From Terribacillus saccharophilus (lineage in GTDB: Bacteria > Bacillota > Bacilli > Bacillales > Amphibacillaceae): a stretch of 64,000 nucleotides of DNA. Location of the stretch: the NCBI RefSeq assembly GCF_002272745.1, contig NZ_NPBD01000014.1:31960-95959 (forward strand), written 5' to 3'. The notes beneath the pieces were generated by a model, which was not told the DNA's origin, made no database searches, and saw only the letters and a program-made list of their open reading frames with translations. Shown piece after piece: positions 24,424 through 32,318 of the stretch. Position 1 is the stretch's first letter. Each line of letters begins with the position of its first letter. The translations under genes were made by a program, and so were the position numbers.

Positions 24424-24966
24424 TCAATTGGTTAATCCCATTTGAGGGAATGGATAATAGCGGAACTTCACTTCTCCGATGACTGAGCTTTGCGGGATTA
24501 AGCCGAACATCCTGCTGTCCTTGCTGTTTCTGCGATTATCTCCCATGACGAACAGGTGCCCATCAGGAATAGTATCTTCTCCTATAACATCACGAAGTTT
24601 GAAGTTATTTGTAAATAAAGCATCTTCCTGCATTGCTTCCTTCATTTCTTTCAGGTAAGGCTCTGCATGCTTCTTGCCATTTACATAAAGTACATCATTT
24701 TTGTATTCAATCGTGTCACCAGGGATGCCAATCACACGCTTTACATAGCTTGCATCCTGATCTGGTGCGTCAAATACAACTTCATCAAAACGATCAATTT
24801 CTCCAATTCGGCTGATGAGGATTTTGTTTTGATCTTCCAATGTAGGAGCCATGGATTCGCCAAACACGGTGCTGGGGAAGTAAAAATAAGAGCGGAAAAT
24901 GAATAGTGCGACTATTGCTATACCGATCGGCAGCAGCACAGCATATAGTGTGCGTCTAGCTTTCAG
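24424..24966 (-). CDS. Type I signal peptidase (Sip family)
   Basis: A ~180-residue membrane serine peptidase with one N-terminal transmembrane anchor (YAVLLPIGIAIVALFIF). The catalytic serine is in FGESMAPTL, the general base lysine in YVKRVIGIPGD, and box E is GDNRRNSKDSR. It cleaves signal peptides of secreted pre-proteins outside the membrane. The strong AAAGGAGGT site stands 8 bases before an in-frame CTG (24964-24966), giving MKARRTLYAVLL; no ATG, GTG or TTG lies at proper distance (a GTG overlaps the site itself, and the GTG at 25002 has no ribosome-binding site). A CTG start is therefore my best call. Size resembles SipV. Confidence 0.85.
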   Translation of the reverse strand: MKARRTLYAVLLPIGIAIVALFIFRSYFYFPSTVFGESMAPTLEDQNKILISRIGEIDRFDEVVFDAPDQDASYVKRVIGIPGDTIEYKNDVLYVNGKKHAEPYLKEMKEAMQEDALFTNNFKLRDVIGEDTIPDGHLFVMGDNRRNSKDSRMFGLIPQSSVIGEVKFRYYPFPQMGLTN

Positions 24967-25015
24967 CTGAAGCACCTCCTTTGGTACTAGTGTAACATAC
25001 ACGGAATGACCATAG

Positions 25016-25048
25016 AAAAAACCGGAGTTTTCTTAACTCCGGTTTTAC
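25016..25048. terminator. Terminator of the GT8 gene
   Basis: AAAACCGGAGTT pairs with AACTCCGGTTTT; T-tracts on both sides. Confidence 0.8.
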
Positions 25049-25055
25049 AAACAGT

Positions 25056-25910
25056 TTATACATATAAGGAATTTTTGGATTGGGCAGAAGTCTTATTAAA
25101 TGCTGTCTTCGCCAAGTATTCGTAGTAGCCATCCGTATAAGGGTGAATGGATCCTTCCTGCCATGGTTTTTCTTCTCCGCAGAAGTGGACAATTGAAGGT
25201 GTTTCTCTTACTGTCCGGAGCACTCGTTCTTCCTTAAGTGATTTCGCTTTATATTCTTTCAGGATAACGTGTGTCTGAGCATTCCATTTCGGATGAAGCA
25301 TGAGCCAATCATTCCACAGGATGGCGTTTAGGGCATCCTGATCATGCCAAGCTAGCTTATCCGGGTTTTCGTTGATGAATGTCAGCACCTTATTCGTAAT
25401 ATCATTATCACGCCAAGCCTTCATATCAATTAGGATCAGACCGGAGTTAAAATAACGATCTTCTTTCGTGATTCCCATTTTCTCCAGACGGCGGTGTTCC
25501 CCAAAGTCTCCAACAGCTGCAATGATATTGCCTTCCGTATCGGCCTCAAAGAGTTTTTTGACATCATCCAGTACCAGCATATCGCAATCAACATACAGCG
25601 TCCGTTCAATAGCTGGATCCATCATTTCAGGTATGGATATACGATAGTAAGCCGCTTTTGAGATATGGCGGCTGGCAATTGCACCTCCGTAGGCATCCAA
25701 ATTTACATCAAGGAAATCAAGCGGTGTCTTGTAGGCAGCTGCAGTTTCCTTCAGCAGCTGTTTCTTCTCTTGGCTAATTCCTCCATCGATGATTGAAATG
25801 ACAAAATCCTTAGGGTTTGAAGTGTTTTCAAGTAAAGAACTCAATGTCATACCCAAGTGCTGTGCGTAGTTGTCATCTGTCGATGATACAATATGCATTT
25901 TCTTCTCCAT
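25056..25910 (-). CDS. Glycosyltransferase family 8 protein
   Basis: A 284-residue GT8 transferase that starts MEKKMHIVSSTDDNYAQHLG. The DxD metal/sugar-nucleotide motif is in TLYVDCDMLVLDD (~100), followed by FNSGLILIDMKAWR and the HDQDALNAIL motif, then HFCGEEKPW near the C terminus. Members transfer glucose or galactose from UDP-sugars to lipopolysaccharide, teichoic acid or glycogenin-like acceptors. The acceptor is unknown. ATG at 25910 follows AAGGAGATGAGAAGAACA; an earlier ATG touches that site. It is monocistronic. Confidence 0.85.
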   Translation of the reverse strand: MEKKMHIVSSTDDNYAQHLGMTLSSLLENTSNPKDFVISIIDGGISQEKKQLLKETAAAYKTPLDFLDVNLDAYGGAIASRHISKAAYYRISIPEMMDPAIERTLYVDCDMLVLDDVKKLFEADTEGNIIAAVGDFGEHRRLEKMGITKEDRYFNSGLILIDMKAWRDNDITNKVLTFINENPDKLAWHDQDALNAILWNDWLMLHPKWNAQTHVILKEYKAKSLKEERVLRTVRETPSIVHFCGEEKPWQEGSIHPYTDGYYEYLAKTAFNKTSAQSKNSLYV

Positions 25911-26001
25911 TGTTCTTCTCATCTCCTTACTGCATATATAGCCCGTTGGAGATGAGACTAAACACATGTAATGCAATTGTAATTAATTTGATAAGAAATA
26001 C

Positions 26002-26583
26002 TTATCCGTTGGCCTCATCATCATTTGTTTTGCTGTTTTCTTTTGCTTCCCATTCTTCCAAAAGCATGCCATAGACATTATGATTTACATAACCATAAAC
26101 AAGCTTTTCTGCTTGACGGATTGTTCCTTCAAGGGTGAAGTTGAGCTTTTCCGGAATTCTTCTGCTTCGTACATTTCCGATGGCTGAACGGATTTCCACC
26201 CGGTTCAATCGAAGTTCAAGGAAGGCATAGTCCAAGGATTTACTGACTGCTTTTTGCATCAGGCCAAGACCAGTATACTCTTCTCCCAGCCAATATCCTA
26301 AGCTAGTAGAGCGATTCTGCCAGTCGATCTTATGAAAGCCGATTACTCCGGCTAAAGCGCCCTGATACCATATCCCTGCTGTAAATCCGTTATTTGATGC
26401 GAACTGATCCAGCGTATGCTGGATGAATTGTCTGCTGTGCTCGACGGCCGTGTTCTGATCTACCCAAGGCAGCCATTGCCGTAGGTGCTCACGGGAACTG
26501 TCGATCAGCTGATACAGCTTGTCGCTGTCCTGTGGTTCCAAAAGCTTCATATAAGTGGCTGAGTCAATGCGATGTGTAAACAT
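26002..26583 (-). CDS. GNAT acetyltransferase, RimJ/RimL-like (YdaF-like)
   Basis: A 193-residue acetyltransferase resembling B. subtilis YdaF. It has LRQWLPWVD near the N terminus, the acetyl-CoA-binding region GYWLGEEYTGLGLMQKAVSK (~96) and the C-terminal LNRVEIRSAIGNVRSRRIPEKLNF (~130). Family members acetylate N-terminal residues of ribosomal proteins or small amines. The C-terminal tail is acidic. AAAGGAGCGACGAATC precedes the ATG; it is a single gene. Confidence 0.83.
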   Translation of the reverse strand: MFTHRIDSATYMKLLEPQDSDKLYQLIDSSREHLRQWLPWVDQNTAVEHSRQFIQHTLDQFASNNGFTAGIWYQGALAGVIGFHKIDWQNRSTSLGYWLGEEYTGLGLMQKAVSKSLDYAFLELRLNRVEIRSAIGNVRSRRIPEKLNFTLEGTIRQAEKLVYGYVNHNVYGMLLEEWEAKENSKTNDDEANG

Positions 26584-26709
26584 GATTCGTCGCTCCTTTC
26601 AATTGTTATTAGTATAGCATGTCCAATCGATTGTTAAAATTAGGAGACAAGTATTGGTGCATACGAACTGTAAGCGGACTGCATCCTATGAAAAAGGGGG
26701 CGGAACGCA

Positions 26710-27606
26710 ATGAAGAAATGGGTATGTTTTATATGTCTCTGCGTGTTGTTTGGATTCCCGATGAATACAGCAGCGGAAGGCGGAAGCGGCATATGGGACT
26801 ATATTTTTTCGCAGACCGACGAAGCAGGGAAGCTGCAGGTGCATTTTCTTGATGTCGGTCAAGGAGACAGCATGCTGATACAAACACCATCACATTATAA
26901 TATTCTCGTAGACGGAGGAGACGGGGAGTCAGGGGAGAAGGTGATATCGGAGCTTTCTGCCAGGGGAGTAAAGAAATTGGATCTTTTAGTAGCCACGCAT
27001 CCGGATATCGACCATATAGGCGGACTTCTGCCGGTACTTAAGAAATTCAAGGTGAAGCAAGTACTAGATAGCGGTAAGCTGTATACAACGAGGACGTATC
27101 AGCGCTATACAGAGATTCTGGCGGAAAAAGAAATCCCGGTGACCATCGCCAAAGAAGGTTCCTATATAACGGTTGACCCGCTTCTGTCTATTCAAGTATT
27201 AAATGCCAATCATCCAAAAGCAACGAACAATCAGGCCTCGATCGTTTTGCGACTGACTTATCGTACGGTTGATTTTCTGCTTATGAGTGACGCTGAATCA
27301 CAGCAGGAGTATAGGATGAAACATAATTATGAAGTGGAATCGGAGATCTATAAGGTAGCGCATCATGGTTCCCGGACAAGCAACACATTCGCTTTCCTGA
27401 AGAAAGTGAGGCCAGATTATGCAGTTGTTTCGTATGGAAGAGATAATCAATTAGGACATCCGACGAAAGAGGTCGTCCGTAATCTGCAAAAATCAGGGGC
27501 TGTACTTTATGCAACAGCTAAGGGCGGCACAATCAGTATTGAAACGAATGGCCTTTCCTGTCAGATTAGCAGTGAGAAGCCTAATCCAATATATCGTAAA
27601 AAATAA
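26710..27606 (+). CDS. Secreted ComEC/Rec2-like metallo-beta-lactamase-fold hydrolase
   Basis: A 298-residue protein with a signal peptide (MKKWVCFICLCVLFGFPMNT) and an MBL fold like the C-terminal domain of ComEC: VHFLDVGQGDSMLIQTP, the metal motif THPDIDHIGG (~97), VLRLTY and KVAHHGSRTSN (~220). It lacks the ComEC membrane channel, so it is a stand-alone extracellular hydrolase, perhaps a nuclease or phosphodiesterase. Substrate unknown. GGGGGCGGAACGCA precedes the ATG. Terminator follows. Confidence 0.85.
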   Translation: MKKWVCFICLCVLFGFPMNTAAEGGSGIWDYIFSQTDEAGKLQVHFLDVGQGDSMLIQTPSHYNILVDGGDGESGEKVISELSARGVKKLDLLVATHPDIDHIGGLLPVLKKFKVKQVLDSGKLYTTRTYQRYTEILAEKEIPVTIAKEGSYITVDPLLSIQVLNANHPKATNNQASIVLRLTYRTVDFLLMSDAESQQEYRMKHNYEVESEIYKVAHHGSRTSNTFAFLKKVRPDYAVVSYGRDNQLGHPTKEVVRNLQKSGAVLYATAKGGTISIETNGLSCQISSEKPNPIYRKK

Positions 27607-27640
27607 AAAAAGCGAATCCAATTCGGATTCGCTTTTTTCG
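27605..27640. terminator. Bidirectional terminator
   Basis: AAAAAGCGAATCC pairs with GGATTCGCTTTTT. Confidence 0.85.
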
Positions 27641-27642
27641 TA

Positions 27643-27951
27643 TTAGTTTGTCTGATCTGCAAGTTTCACGAGTGTGTTCGCAAGCGGCTTCTTGTTTTCT
27701 TCATCAGCAGCCAGCCACAGTTGTTTGAGCAAATACTCTTCACGGTTGCGAGGTTCCTCTTTATCAGCTAAATAATCAGCAACACGCTGAGCGGCTTTTG
27801 TTAAAGCTTCTTCACTTAGACCAAGGCGTTCACCTTGTTTCACTTTGTTCCCTAAATAATCTTGGAAGTTCTGGAAATTGTTCAGAATATCGTTCTTATC
27901 TTCTTGGGATAGGTTTTCCACAGCATTCTGTGCGCGATTTTCATGTGCCAT
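27643..27951 (-). CDS. DUF3243 family protein (YmfJ-like)
   Basis: A 102-residue soluble, largely helical protein. NFQNFQDYLGNKVKQGERLGL and YLADKEEPRNREEYLLKQLW are the conserved DUF3243 blocks, and LANTLVKLADQ ends the domain. The protein has a longer N terminus than YmfJ. Function unknown. I start at the ATG at 27951, eight bases after GAGGAGG; the ATG at 27957 is too close to that site. Confidence 0.8.
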   Translation of the reverse strand: MAHENRAQNAVENLSQEDKNDILNNFQNFQDYLGNKVKQGERLGLSEEALTKAAQRVADYLADKEEPRNREEYLLKQLWLAADEENKKPLANTLVKLADQTN

Positions 27952-28050
27952 TTTCATTACCTCCTCTTATAAGTTAGTAATGTATTCCCAATGTGCACAT
28001 TAACAAACAACTTATCGAAAAATATATCATATGTACTAGAGTAAGCAGAC

Positions 28051-28443
28051 TTACTCCGCATATGTTTTTCGGAAACCATAAAAAGGCCGAAATTTTTTCT
28101 GTTCGTAATAGGATTTTGATGTACTTGTTGCCAGCATCTCCATCCGCGTAGAAGGGAAGAGGTCATGTGCTGATTGAAGCAGCTTGCCGCCAACTCCTTG
28201 TCCGCGCATCTTCCCAGCGACGAGCAGCTCAGCAACGAGAAGAGTAATGACTTGGTCTGTGATACAACGAATATAACCGCAGATTTTATCCTGATGCAAT
28301 GCTACAAGAACAGGGGCCGAGCCTTTCATAGCTTGATCGAAACGATCAGGATCAGCTGCGAGGGTAGTCCAGCTTTCATCTTTCAGCAATTCCATAATTG
28401 ACGACAGATCTTCTGATTCGTAGGGACGTATCGCTATCATCAT
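28051..28443 (-). CDS. GNAT family N-acetyltransferase
   Basis: A ~130-residue single-domain acetyltransferase: MMIAIRPYESEDLSSIMELL at the N terminus, the acetyl-CoA loop VAGKMRGQGVGGKLLQSAH (~80-98) with the Q/RxxGxG/A pattern, and YYEQKKFRPF near the end. Acceptor unknown. AAAGGAAAAAG precedes the ATG at 28443. It overlaps the upstream small membrane protein gene by four bases, so the two are coupled. Confidence 0.8.
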   Translation of the reverse strand: MMIAIRPYESEDLSSIMELLKDESWTTLAADPDRFDQAMKGSAPVLVALHQDKICGYIRCITDQVITLLVAELLVAGKMRGQGVGGKLLQSAHDLFPSTRMEMLATSTSKSYYEQKKFRPFYGFRKTYAE

Positions 28444-28619
28444 TCTTTTTCCTTTTTCGTTCCCTTGGGCATTGTACCGAAAATGATGCCTAACATACAT
28501 CCTGCAGCCAGTCCAACAGTAGGGCTCTGAAAAGCGATTCCAAAAAGAATGGCAGTTATGATGCCTACTGTAAATGCCAATGGATAACGGAAAGGTTTTT
28601 TATCTTTTTGTTTACTCAT
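28440..28619 (-). CDS. Small two-helix membrane protein
   Basis: A 59-residue protein starting MSKQKDKKPFRYPLAFTVGI, with two hydrophobic segments (~14-30 and ~34-50) separated by SPTVG, and a basic tail ending KGTKKEKE. It is too short for standard ORF thresholds. GGAAGAT lies upstream of the ATG. Its stop overlaps the acetyltransferase start (ATGA), which supports it as a real gene. I do not recognise a family. Confidence 0.65.
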   Translation of the reverse strand: MSKQKDKKPFRYPLAFTVGIITAILFGIAFQSPTVGLAAGCMLGIIFGTMPKGTKKEKE

Positions 28620-28761
28620 CTGATTTATCTTCCTTTTCAGTTTAAATTCTACTAATTTCTACAATCTTTCTGACAGTCTGGAAGGAATAAACATTGCATA
28701 CCATGTCAGATTTTGTTACATTATTTAGCATGTGCATTTTAGATAGCAAGGGGAGAAGAAA

Positions 28762-30183
28762 GTGTTTCTAGAAATTATACAAGATACAGGCGATTTCATT
28801 TGGACATATATCATGGCCGGCATCCTAGTGTTGGTAGGATTGTATTTTACCTTCCGAATGAAATTCACCACACTTACTATGATACCAGAAATGTTTAAAC
28901 TTATCGGTGAAAAAACAGTGGACGGAAAAGGCGTAAGCTCTTTCCAGGCTTTTTGTATTAGTGCAGCCGCACGTGTTGGAACTGGAAATATGGCAGGAGT
29001 TGCCATTGCGATATCCGTCGGAGGTCCAGGTGCTGTGTTCTGGATGTGGCTAATAGCCTTCCTTGGAGCTGCTTCAGGTTTTGTCGAAGCAACATTGGCT
29101 CAGATTTATAAGACAAGAGACGGTGCTTCCTTCCGAGGCGGCCCAGCTTATTATATGGAAAAAGCACTTAAAGCACGTTGGATGGGTGTTACATTCGCAG
29201 TTATTATTGCACTCACATTTGGCTTGGCATTTAACACTGTTCAGGCAAATACGATTGTAAGTGCCTTTCATAACTCTTTCGGTGTGAGCAAAGAATTGAT
29301 GGCTGTTCTGCTGACGATCGGCAGTGCTATTATCATCTTTGGCGGCACCAAGCTTATTGTAAAAGTTTCAGAGGTTATCGTTCCGATCATGGCAGGGGGA
29401 TATATCCTTCTTGCGCTTGGAATCATCATCTTCAACATTACGGAAATTCCGCATGCTTTCGTAATTATTTTCCAAGATGCCTTTGGTATTAAGGAAATTT
29501 CTGGCGGTGCATTCGGTATTGCTATCATCCAGGGTATCAAACGAGGATTGTTCTCCAATGAGGCTGGTATGGGTAGTGCGCCACACGCAGCTGCAACAGC
29601 AAATGTATCTCACCCAGTAAAACAGGGATTGATTCAAACGCTTGGCGTATATGTAGATACTTTCGGCGTGTGTACCTCAACAGCGTTCATTGTTCTATTA
29701 TCTGGATTGTATACGTCAACAGAAAATGATGGTATTGTCCTGACTCAAAACGCGCTGGAATCCCTAGTTGGTTCATGGGCTGGTATTTTCATCGCACTGA
29801 TGGTACTATTGTTTGCCTTTACGTCTATCGTTGGAAACTACTTCTATGGTGAATCGAACATCAACTTTATTAAAAAAAGTAAAACATGGGTGTTCATCTA
29901 CCGTCTTGCGGTAGTTGCAGTTGTAGCAGTTGGTTCCTTGGCAGGTCTTGACCTTGTTTGGGGTATCGCTGATATCTTCATGGCAATTATGGCGTTTATC
30001 AACTTAATAGCTATTGTTCTTTTAGGTAATATTGCCTTCCGTGCATTGCATGACTACCGCCAGCAAAAGCGAGCTGGTAAAAATCCGCATTTCTCTGCTA
30101 ACAGTGTCCCTGGCATCCATAATGTGGATGAGGACATATGGCCAACAGAAGAAAGCAGAAATTCTAAAGTGTCTTCTCATTAA
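28762..30183 (+). CDS. Sodium:alanine symporter family protein (AGCS)
   Basis: A 473-residue transporter with about eleven membrane helices. The AGCS signatures are present: FQAFCISAAARVGTGNMAGV (~64), FRGGPAYYMEKAL and FSNEAGMGSAPHAAA (~265). It imports alanine or glycine with Na+ or H+; relatives include AlsT (glutamine). The start is GTG at 28762, with GGGGAGAAGAAA upstream. Terminator at 30166-30200. Single gene. Confidence 0.9.
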   Translation: MFLEIIQDTGDFIWTYIMAGILVLVGLYFTFRMKFTTLTMIPEMFKLIGEKTVDGKGVSSFQAFCISAAARVGTGNMAGVAIAISVGGPGAVFWMWLIAFLGAASGFVEATLAQIYKTRDGASFRGGPAYYMEKALKARWMGVTFAVIIALTFGLAFNTVQANTIVSAFHNSFGVSKELMAVLLTIGSAIIIFGGTKLIVKVSEVIVPIMAGGYILLALGIIIFNITEIPHAFVIIFQDAFGIKEISGGAFGIAIIQGIKRGLFSNEAGMGSAPHAAATANVSHPVKQGLIQTLGVYVDTFGVCTSTAFIVLLSGLYTSTENDGIVLTQNALESLVGSWAGIFIALMVLLFAFTSIVGNYFYGESNINFIKKSKTWVFIYRLAVVAVVAVGSLAGLDLVWGIADIFMAIMAFINLIAIVLLGNIAFRALHDYRQQKRAGKNPHFSANSVPGIHNVDEDIWPTEESRNSKVSSH

Positions 30184-30200
30184 GAGGGCACTTTTTTGTT
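30166..30200 (+). terminator. Terminator of the symporter gene
   Basis: AAAGTGtCTTCTC pairs with AAGAGGGCACTTT, then TTTTG. Confidence 0.7.
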
Positions 30201-30296
30201 TAGGGATAAAATAATTTAGAAAAGTTACGAAACAGGACAATCGAGGATTCGTAGAGATACAATGGAGTCAGAACTTGAAAGAAGGAGTTTTGATCC

Positions 30297-30527
30297 ATGC
30301 AGAAAACAGCACTTCTATCGCTCGTATTCGGGGTCATCAGTTTGTTTCTTTCTTTATACGGCATTTTCTTCGGCATTATCGGATTCATCCTTGCTTTACA
30401 TACGATAAGGAAAGCGAAGAATCCGGAAAGGGCAGGGAAAGGGATGGCAATAGGAGGCTTGGCAACGAGTATCATCGGCGCAGGTTATCAAATAGTAGCG
30501 ATCCTTATTCTTGTACTCACAGCCTGA
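30297..30527 (+). CDS. DUF4190 small membrane protein
   Basis: A 76-residue protein with two hydrophobic stretches, LSLVFGVISLFLSLYGIFFG and GLATSIIGAGYQIVAILILV, joined by HTIRKAKNPERAGKGMAIGG. That is the DUF4190 layout. AAGGAGTTTTGATCC precedes the ATG. Function unknown; it has its own terminator at 30536. Confidence 0.78.
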   Translation: MQKTALLSLVFGVISLFLSLYGIFFGIIGFILALHTIRKAKNPERAGKGMAIGGLATSIIGAGYQIVAILILVLTA

Positions 30528-30535
30528 ACAGAAGC

Positions 30536-30571
30536 AAAAAGAATGCAGCATATCGCTGCATTCTTTTTTTT
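30536..30571 (+). terminator. Terminator of the DUF4190 gene
   Basis: AAGAATGCAGC pairs with GCTGCATTCTT, then a long T-run. Confidence 0.88.
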
Positions 30572-30628
30572 GTAACTTTATTTAATTTCTTGCCGTATAA
30601 CAGGTATCTTACTTTCAGGAGGAAATTG

Positions 30629-30742
30629 ATGAACGCATTGTTAATATATGCCCATCCGAATCATACATCACTTAACTATGCCTTTTTCGAGGCAGTGCAG
30701 GAAGGTATAAAACGTAGGGATCCGGAAAGTGAAAATCTTTGA
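30629..30742 (+). pseudogene. Truncated NAD(P)H:quinone oxidoreductase (flavodoxin-2 fold)
   Basis: An intact CAGGAGGAAATTG ribosome-binding site and ATG lead into MNALLIYAHPNHTSLNYAFF, the unmistakable N terminus of MdaB/YwrO-type flavodoxin-fold NAD(P)H quinone oxidoreductases, which are normally ~180-200 residues. The frame stops after 37 codons. About 80 bases of further sequence before the next gene do not restore the rest of the family, although another frame reads KIFEFGGMEKKNGKQKKYL. The gene therefore looks like a remnant left after a deletion. Confidence 0.7.
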
Positions 30743-30819
30743 GTTCGGCGGCATGGAAAAAAAGAACGGAAAACAGAAAAAATATCTGAGCCGTGTTGGA
30801 GGGTACTTTCCCAAGCTGG

Positions 30820-31080
30820 CTAGATAGGCAGCTGTTCCAATTCGTAATACTTATTTCTCACATCCTGTATCTCATTAGCGGCTAGACTGCGGCTGATTTG
30901 TTCCAGCAAGGAAGCAAATGTGTCATCATCGATACGCTCAGCTTGCTGAGCTATTCGGGTAGATCCTGCTTCCAAAACTCCTTCGGTAATGTTGCCGATT
31001 TGATAAATTCGGAAGTATTTATGGATCTCGCGGATGGCCGTTTCTTTATATGTCACTTGCCATTCATCATAAGTGGGCAT
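30820..31080 (-). CDS. Hypothetical 86-residue protein
   Basis: A soluble, mostly helical protein, MPTYDEWQVTYKETAIREIH to NKYYELEQLPI. AGAAAGGTTG lies upstream of the ATG. I recognise no family. It is divergent from the small membrane protein at 31173 and convergent with the broken oxidoreductase. Codon use looks like that of neighbours. Confidence 0.6.
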   Translation of the reverse strand: MPTYDEWQVTYKETAIREIHKYFRIYQIGNITEGVLEAGSTRIAQQAERIDDDTFASLLEQISRSLAANEIQDVRNKYYELEQLPI

Positions 31081-31172
31081 AATTCATACAACCTTTCTAT
31101 TCAACAAGAAGCTATGTCCTGTTATACTGTCTATGTCTATGGTATCATGCGACTTGGAAGGGAAGAAAGCAA

Positions 31173-31409
31173 ATGTTACGAAAAATAAACGCTCTGCTCG
31201 CTATCATAGTCATTGCACTTGGCCTCTATCGATATATCGACCGGGATTATGAAGTGAATCCTCAGCTGATGCTGCCGCTTTTGTCTATTATGTTTCTGTT
31301 ATTCTCAGTTGAGTCTATCTTAAATAAGAAAAAGCTAATGACGGGAGTTTATTTGATTGTCTTCGTTATTGCAGCAAGTGCAACTGTCATGATCTTTACA
31401 CAGACTTAA
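31173..31409 (+). CDS. DUF3953-like small membrane protein
   Basis: A 78-residue protein with three hydrophobic segments (INALLAIIVIALGLYRYI, LMLPLLSIMFLLFSVESIL, LMTGVYLIVFVIAASATVM). It resembles the DUF3953/YczI group. GGAAGGGAAGAAAGCAA precedes the ATG. Function unknown. Terminator at 31408-31441. Confidence 0.65.
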   Translation: MLRKINALLAIIVIALGLYRYIDRDYEVNPQLMLPLLSIMFLLFSVESILNKKKLMTGVYLIVFVIAASATVMIFTQT

Positions 31410-31441
31410 AAGTCTTCTCCTTATAGGAGGAGGCTTTTTTG
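31408..31441 (+). terminator. Terminator of the DUF3953-like gene
   Basis: AAGTCTTCTCC pairs with GGAGGAGGCTT (G-T pair tolerated), then T6. Confidence 0.75.
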
Positions 31442-31448
31442 TTTATCA

Positions 31449-31504
31449 TTGACAGGGAGAATGTATCTTGCATATAATACAATTAACAATTAACATAATG
31501 TTAA
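31449..31504 (+). promoter_or_regulatory. Promoter and palindromic operator of the NAD salvage operon
   Basis: TTGACA (31449-31454), 18-base spacer, TATAAT (31473-31478), then the perfect palindrome TTAACAT-A-ATGTTAA (31490-31504) just after the start point. Two further TTAAC half-repeats flank it (AATTAAC at 31481 and GATTAACAT at 31514). This is the expected place for an NrtR repressor site. Confidence 0.65.
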
Positions 31505-31523
31505 TTAAAAGGAGATTAACATA

Positions 31524-32300
31524 TTGAAGTCGAATAAAGAAGAGAAACCCTATGATGTTAGTCGATATCGTACCCCTGATGGTTATACATCGGATATAGC
31601 TGTATTCACCATTACTTCTGAAAAGACCAAAGCATATGCACCGCCAAAAATGGAGCTTAAGTTAATGCTAATCAAGCGTGCCGAGCAGGATACCGAAGGG
31701 AATTTGAACATCGAAGCAGGTAAATGGGCACTGCCAGGAGGATTTGTAACACCGGAAGAAACAGCGATGGAGGCAGCCAGTCGGGAATTGGAAGAGGAGA
31801 TGGGAATAGCAGGAATACATCTGAAACACTTTGGTGTTTACGATGAGCCAGGACGTGATCCACGTGGGTGGATCATCTCGAATGCACATTATGCCATTGT
31901 CCCGGAACACAGATTATTTGAGAGAAAAGCGAATGATGATGCCGCAGAAGTGGAACTGTTTCCTGTACAAGATCTAGAGCAGCATCTTTTAGCATTCGAT
32001 CATGCCAGTATCATCCGCCATGCTATTACTCATATAACACGAGATTTACTGCAAACTACAGTAGCAAAGCAATTCTTGCCAGAGCTGTTTACTTACTCGG
32101 AACTGCAGGCAGTTTTGCTGACCATAACGGATGACAAAGCAATTCAAAATGAGCAAGCTTTTGCACGTAAAATTAAAACATTGCCTTTCATCGAAGCAGT
32201 TGAAGGGCAGAAGACACAGCGAACATCCAAGCTGCCAACTCAGCTTTATCGGTTCATTGATGCAGAATTGAAGCAATCGATTTATACAGCTCGTCATTAA
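31524..32300 (+). CDS. nrtR: NrtR-type Nudix regulator of NAD metabolism
   Basis: A 258-residue protein with an N-terminal Nudix domain (~20-160) and a C-terminal winged helix (~170-250). The Nudix box is intact (GFVTPEE ... RELEEEMGI, ~74-96), so ADP-ribose hydrolysis may be retained as well as ADP-ribose sensing. In NrtR proteins ADP-ribose binding releases DNA. It heads an operon with pncA, pncB and an NMN adenylyltransferase, exactly the genes NrtR controls elsewhere. AAAAGGAGATTAACATA precedes the TTG at 31524. Confidence 0.85.
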   Translation: MKSNKEEKPYDVSRYRTPDGYTSDIAVFTITSEKTKAYAPPKMELKLMLIKRAEQDTEGNLNIEAGKWALPGGFVTPEETAMEAASRELEEEMGIAGIHLKHFGVYDEPGRDPRGWIISNAHYAIVPEHRLFERKANDDAAEVELFPVQDLEQHLLAFDHASIIRHAITHITRDLLQTTVAKQFLPELFTYSELQAVLLTITDDKAIQNEQAFARKIKTLPFIEAVEGQKTQRTSKLPTQLYRFIDAELKQSIYTARH

Positions 32301-32318
32301 TCCAGAGGAGGATGAAAG

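Noticed and set aside
31449..31520. NrtR palindrome as a transcription terminator
   Set aside because: The palindrome is short, AT-rich and lies directly after a strong promoter, so an operator is more likely.
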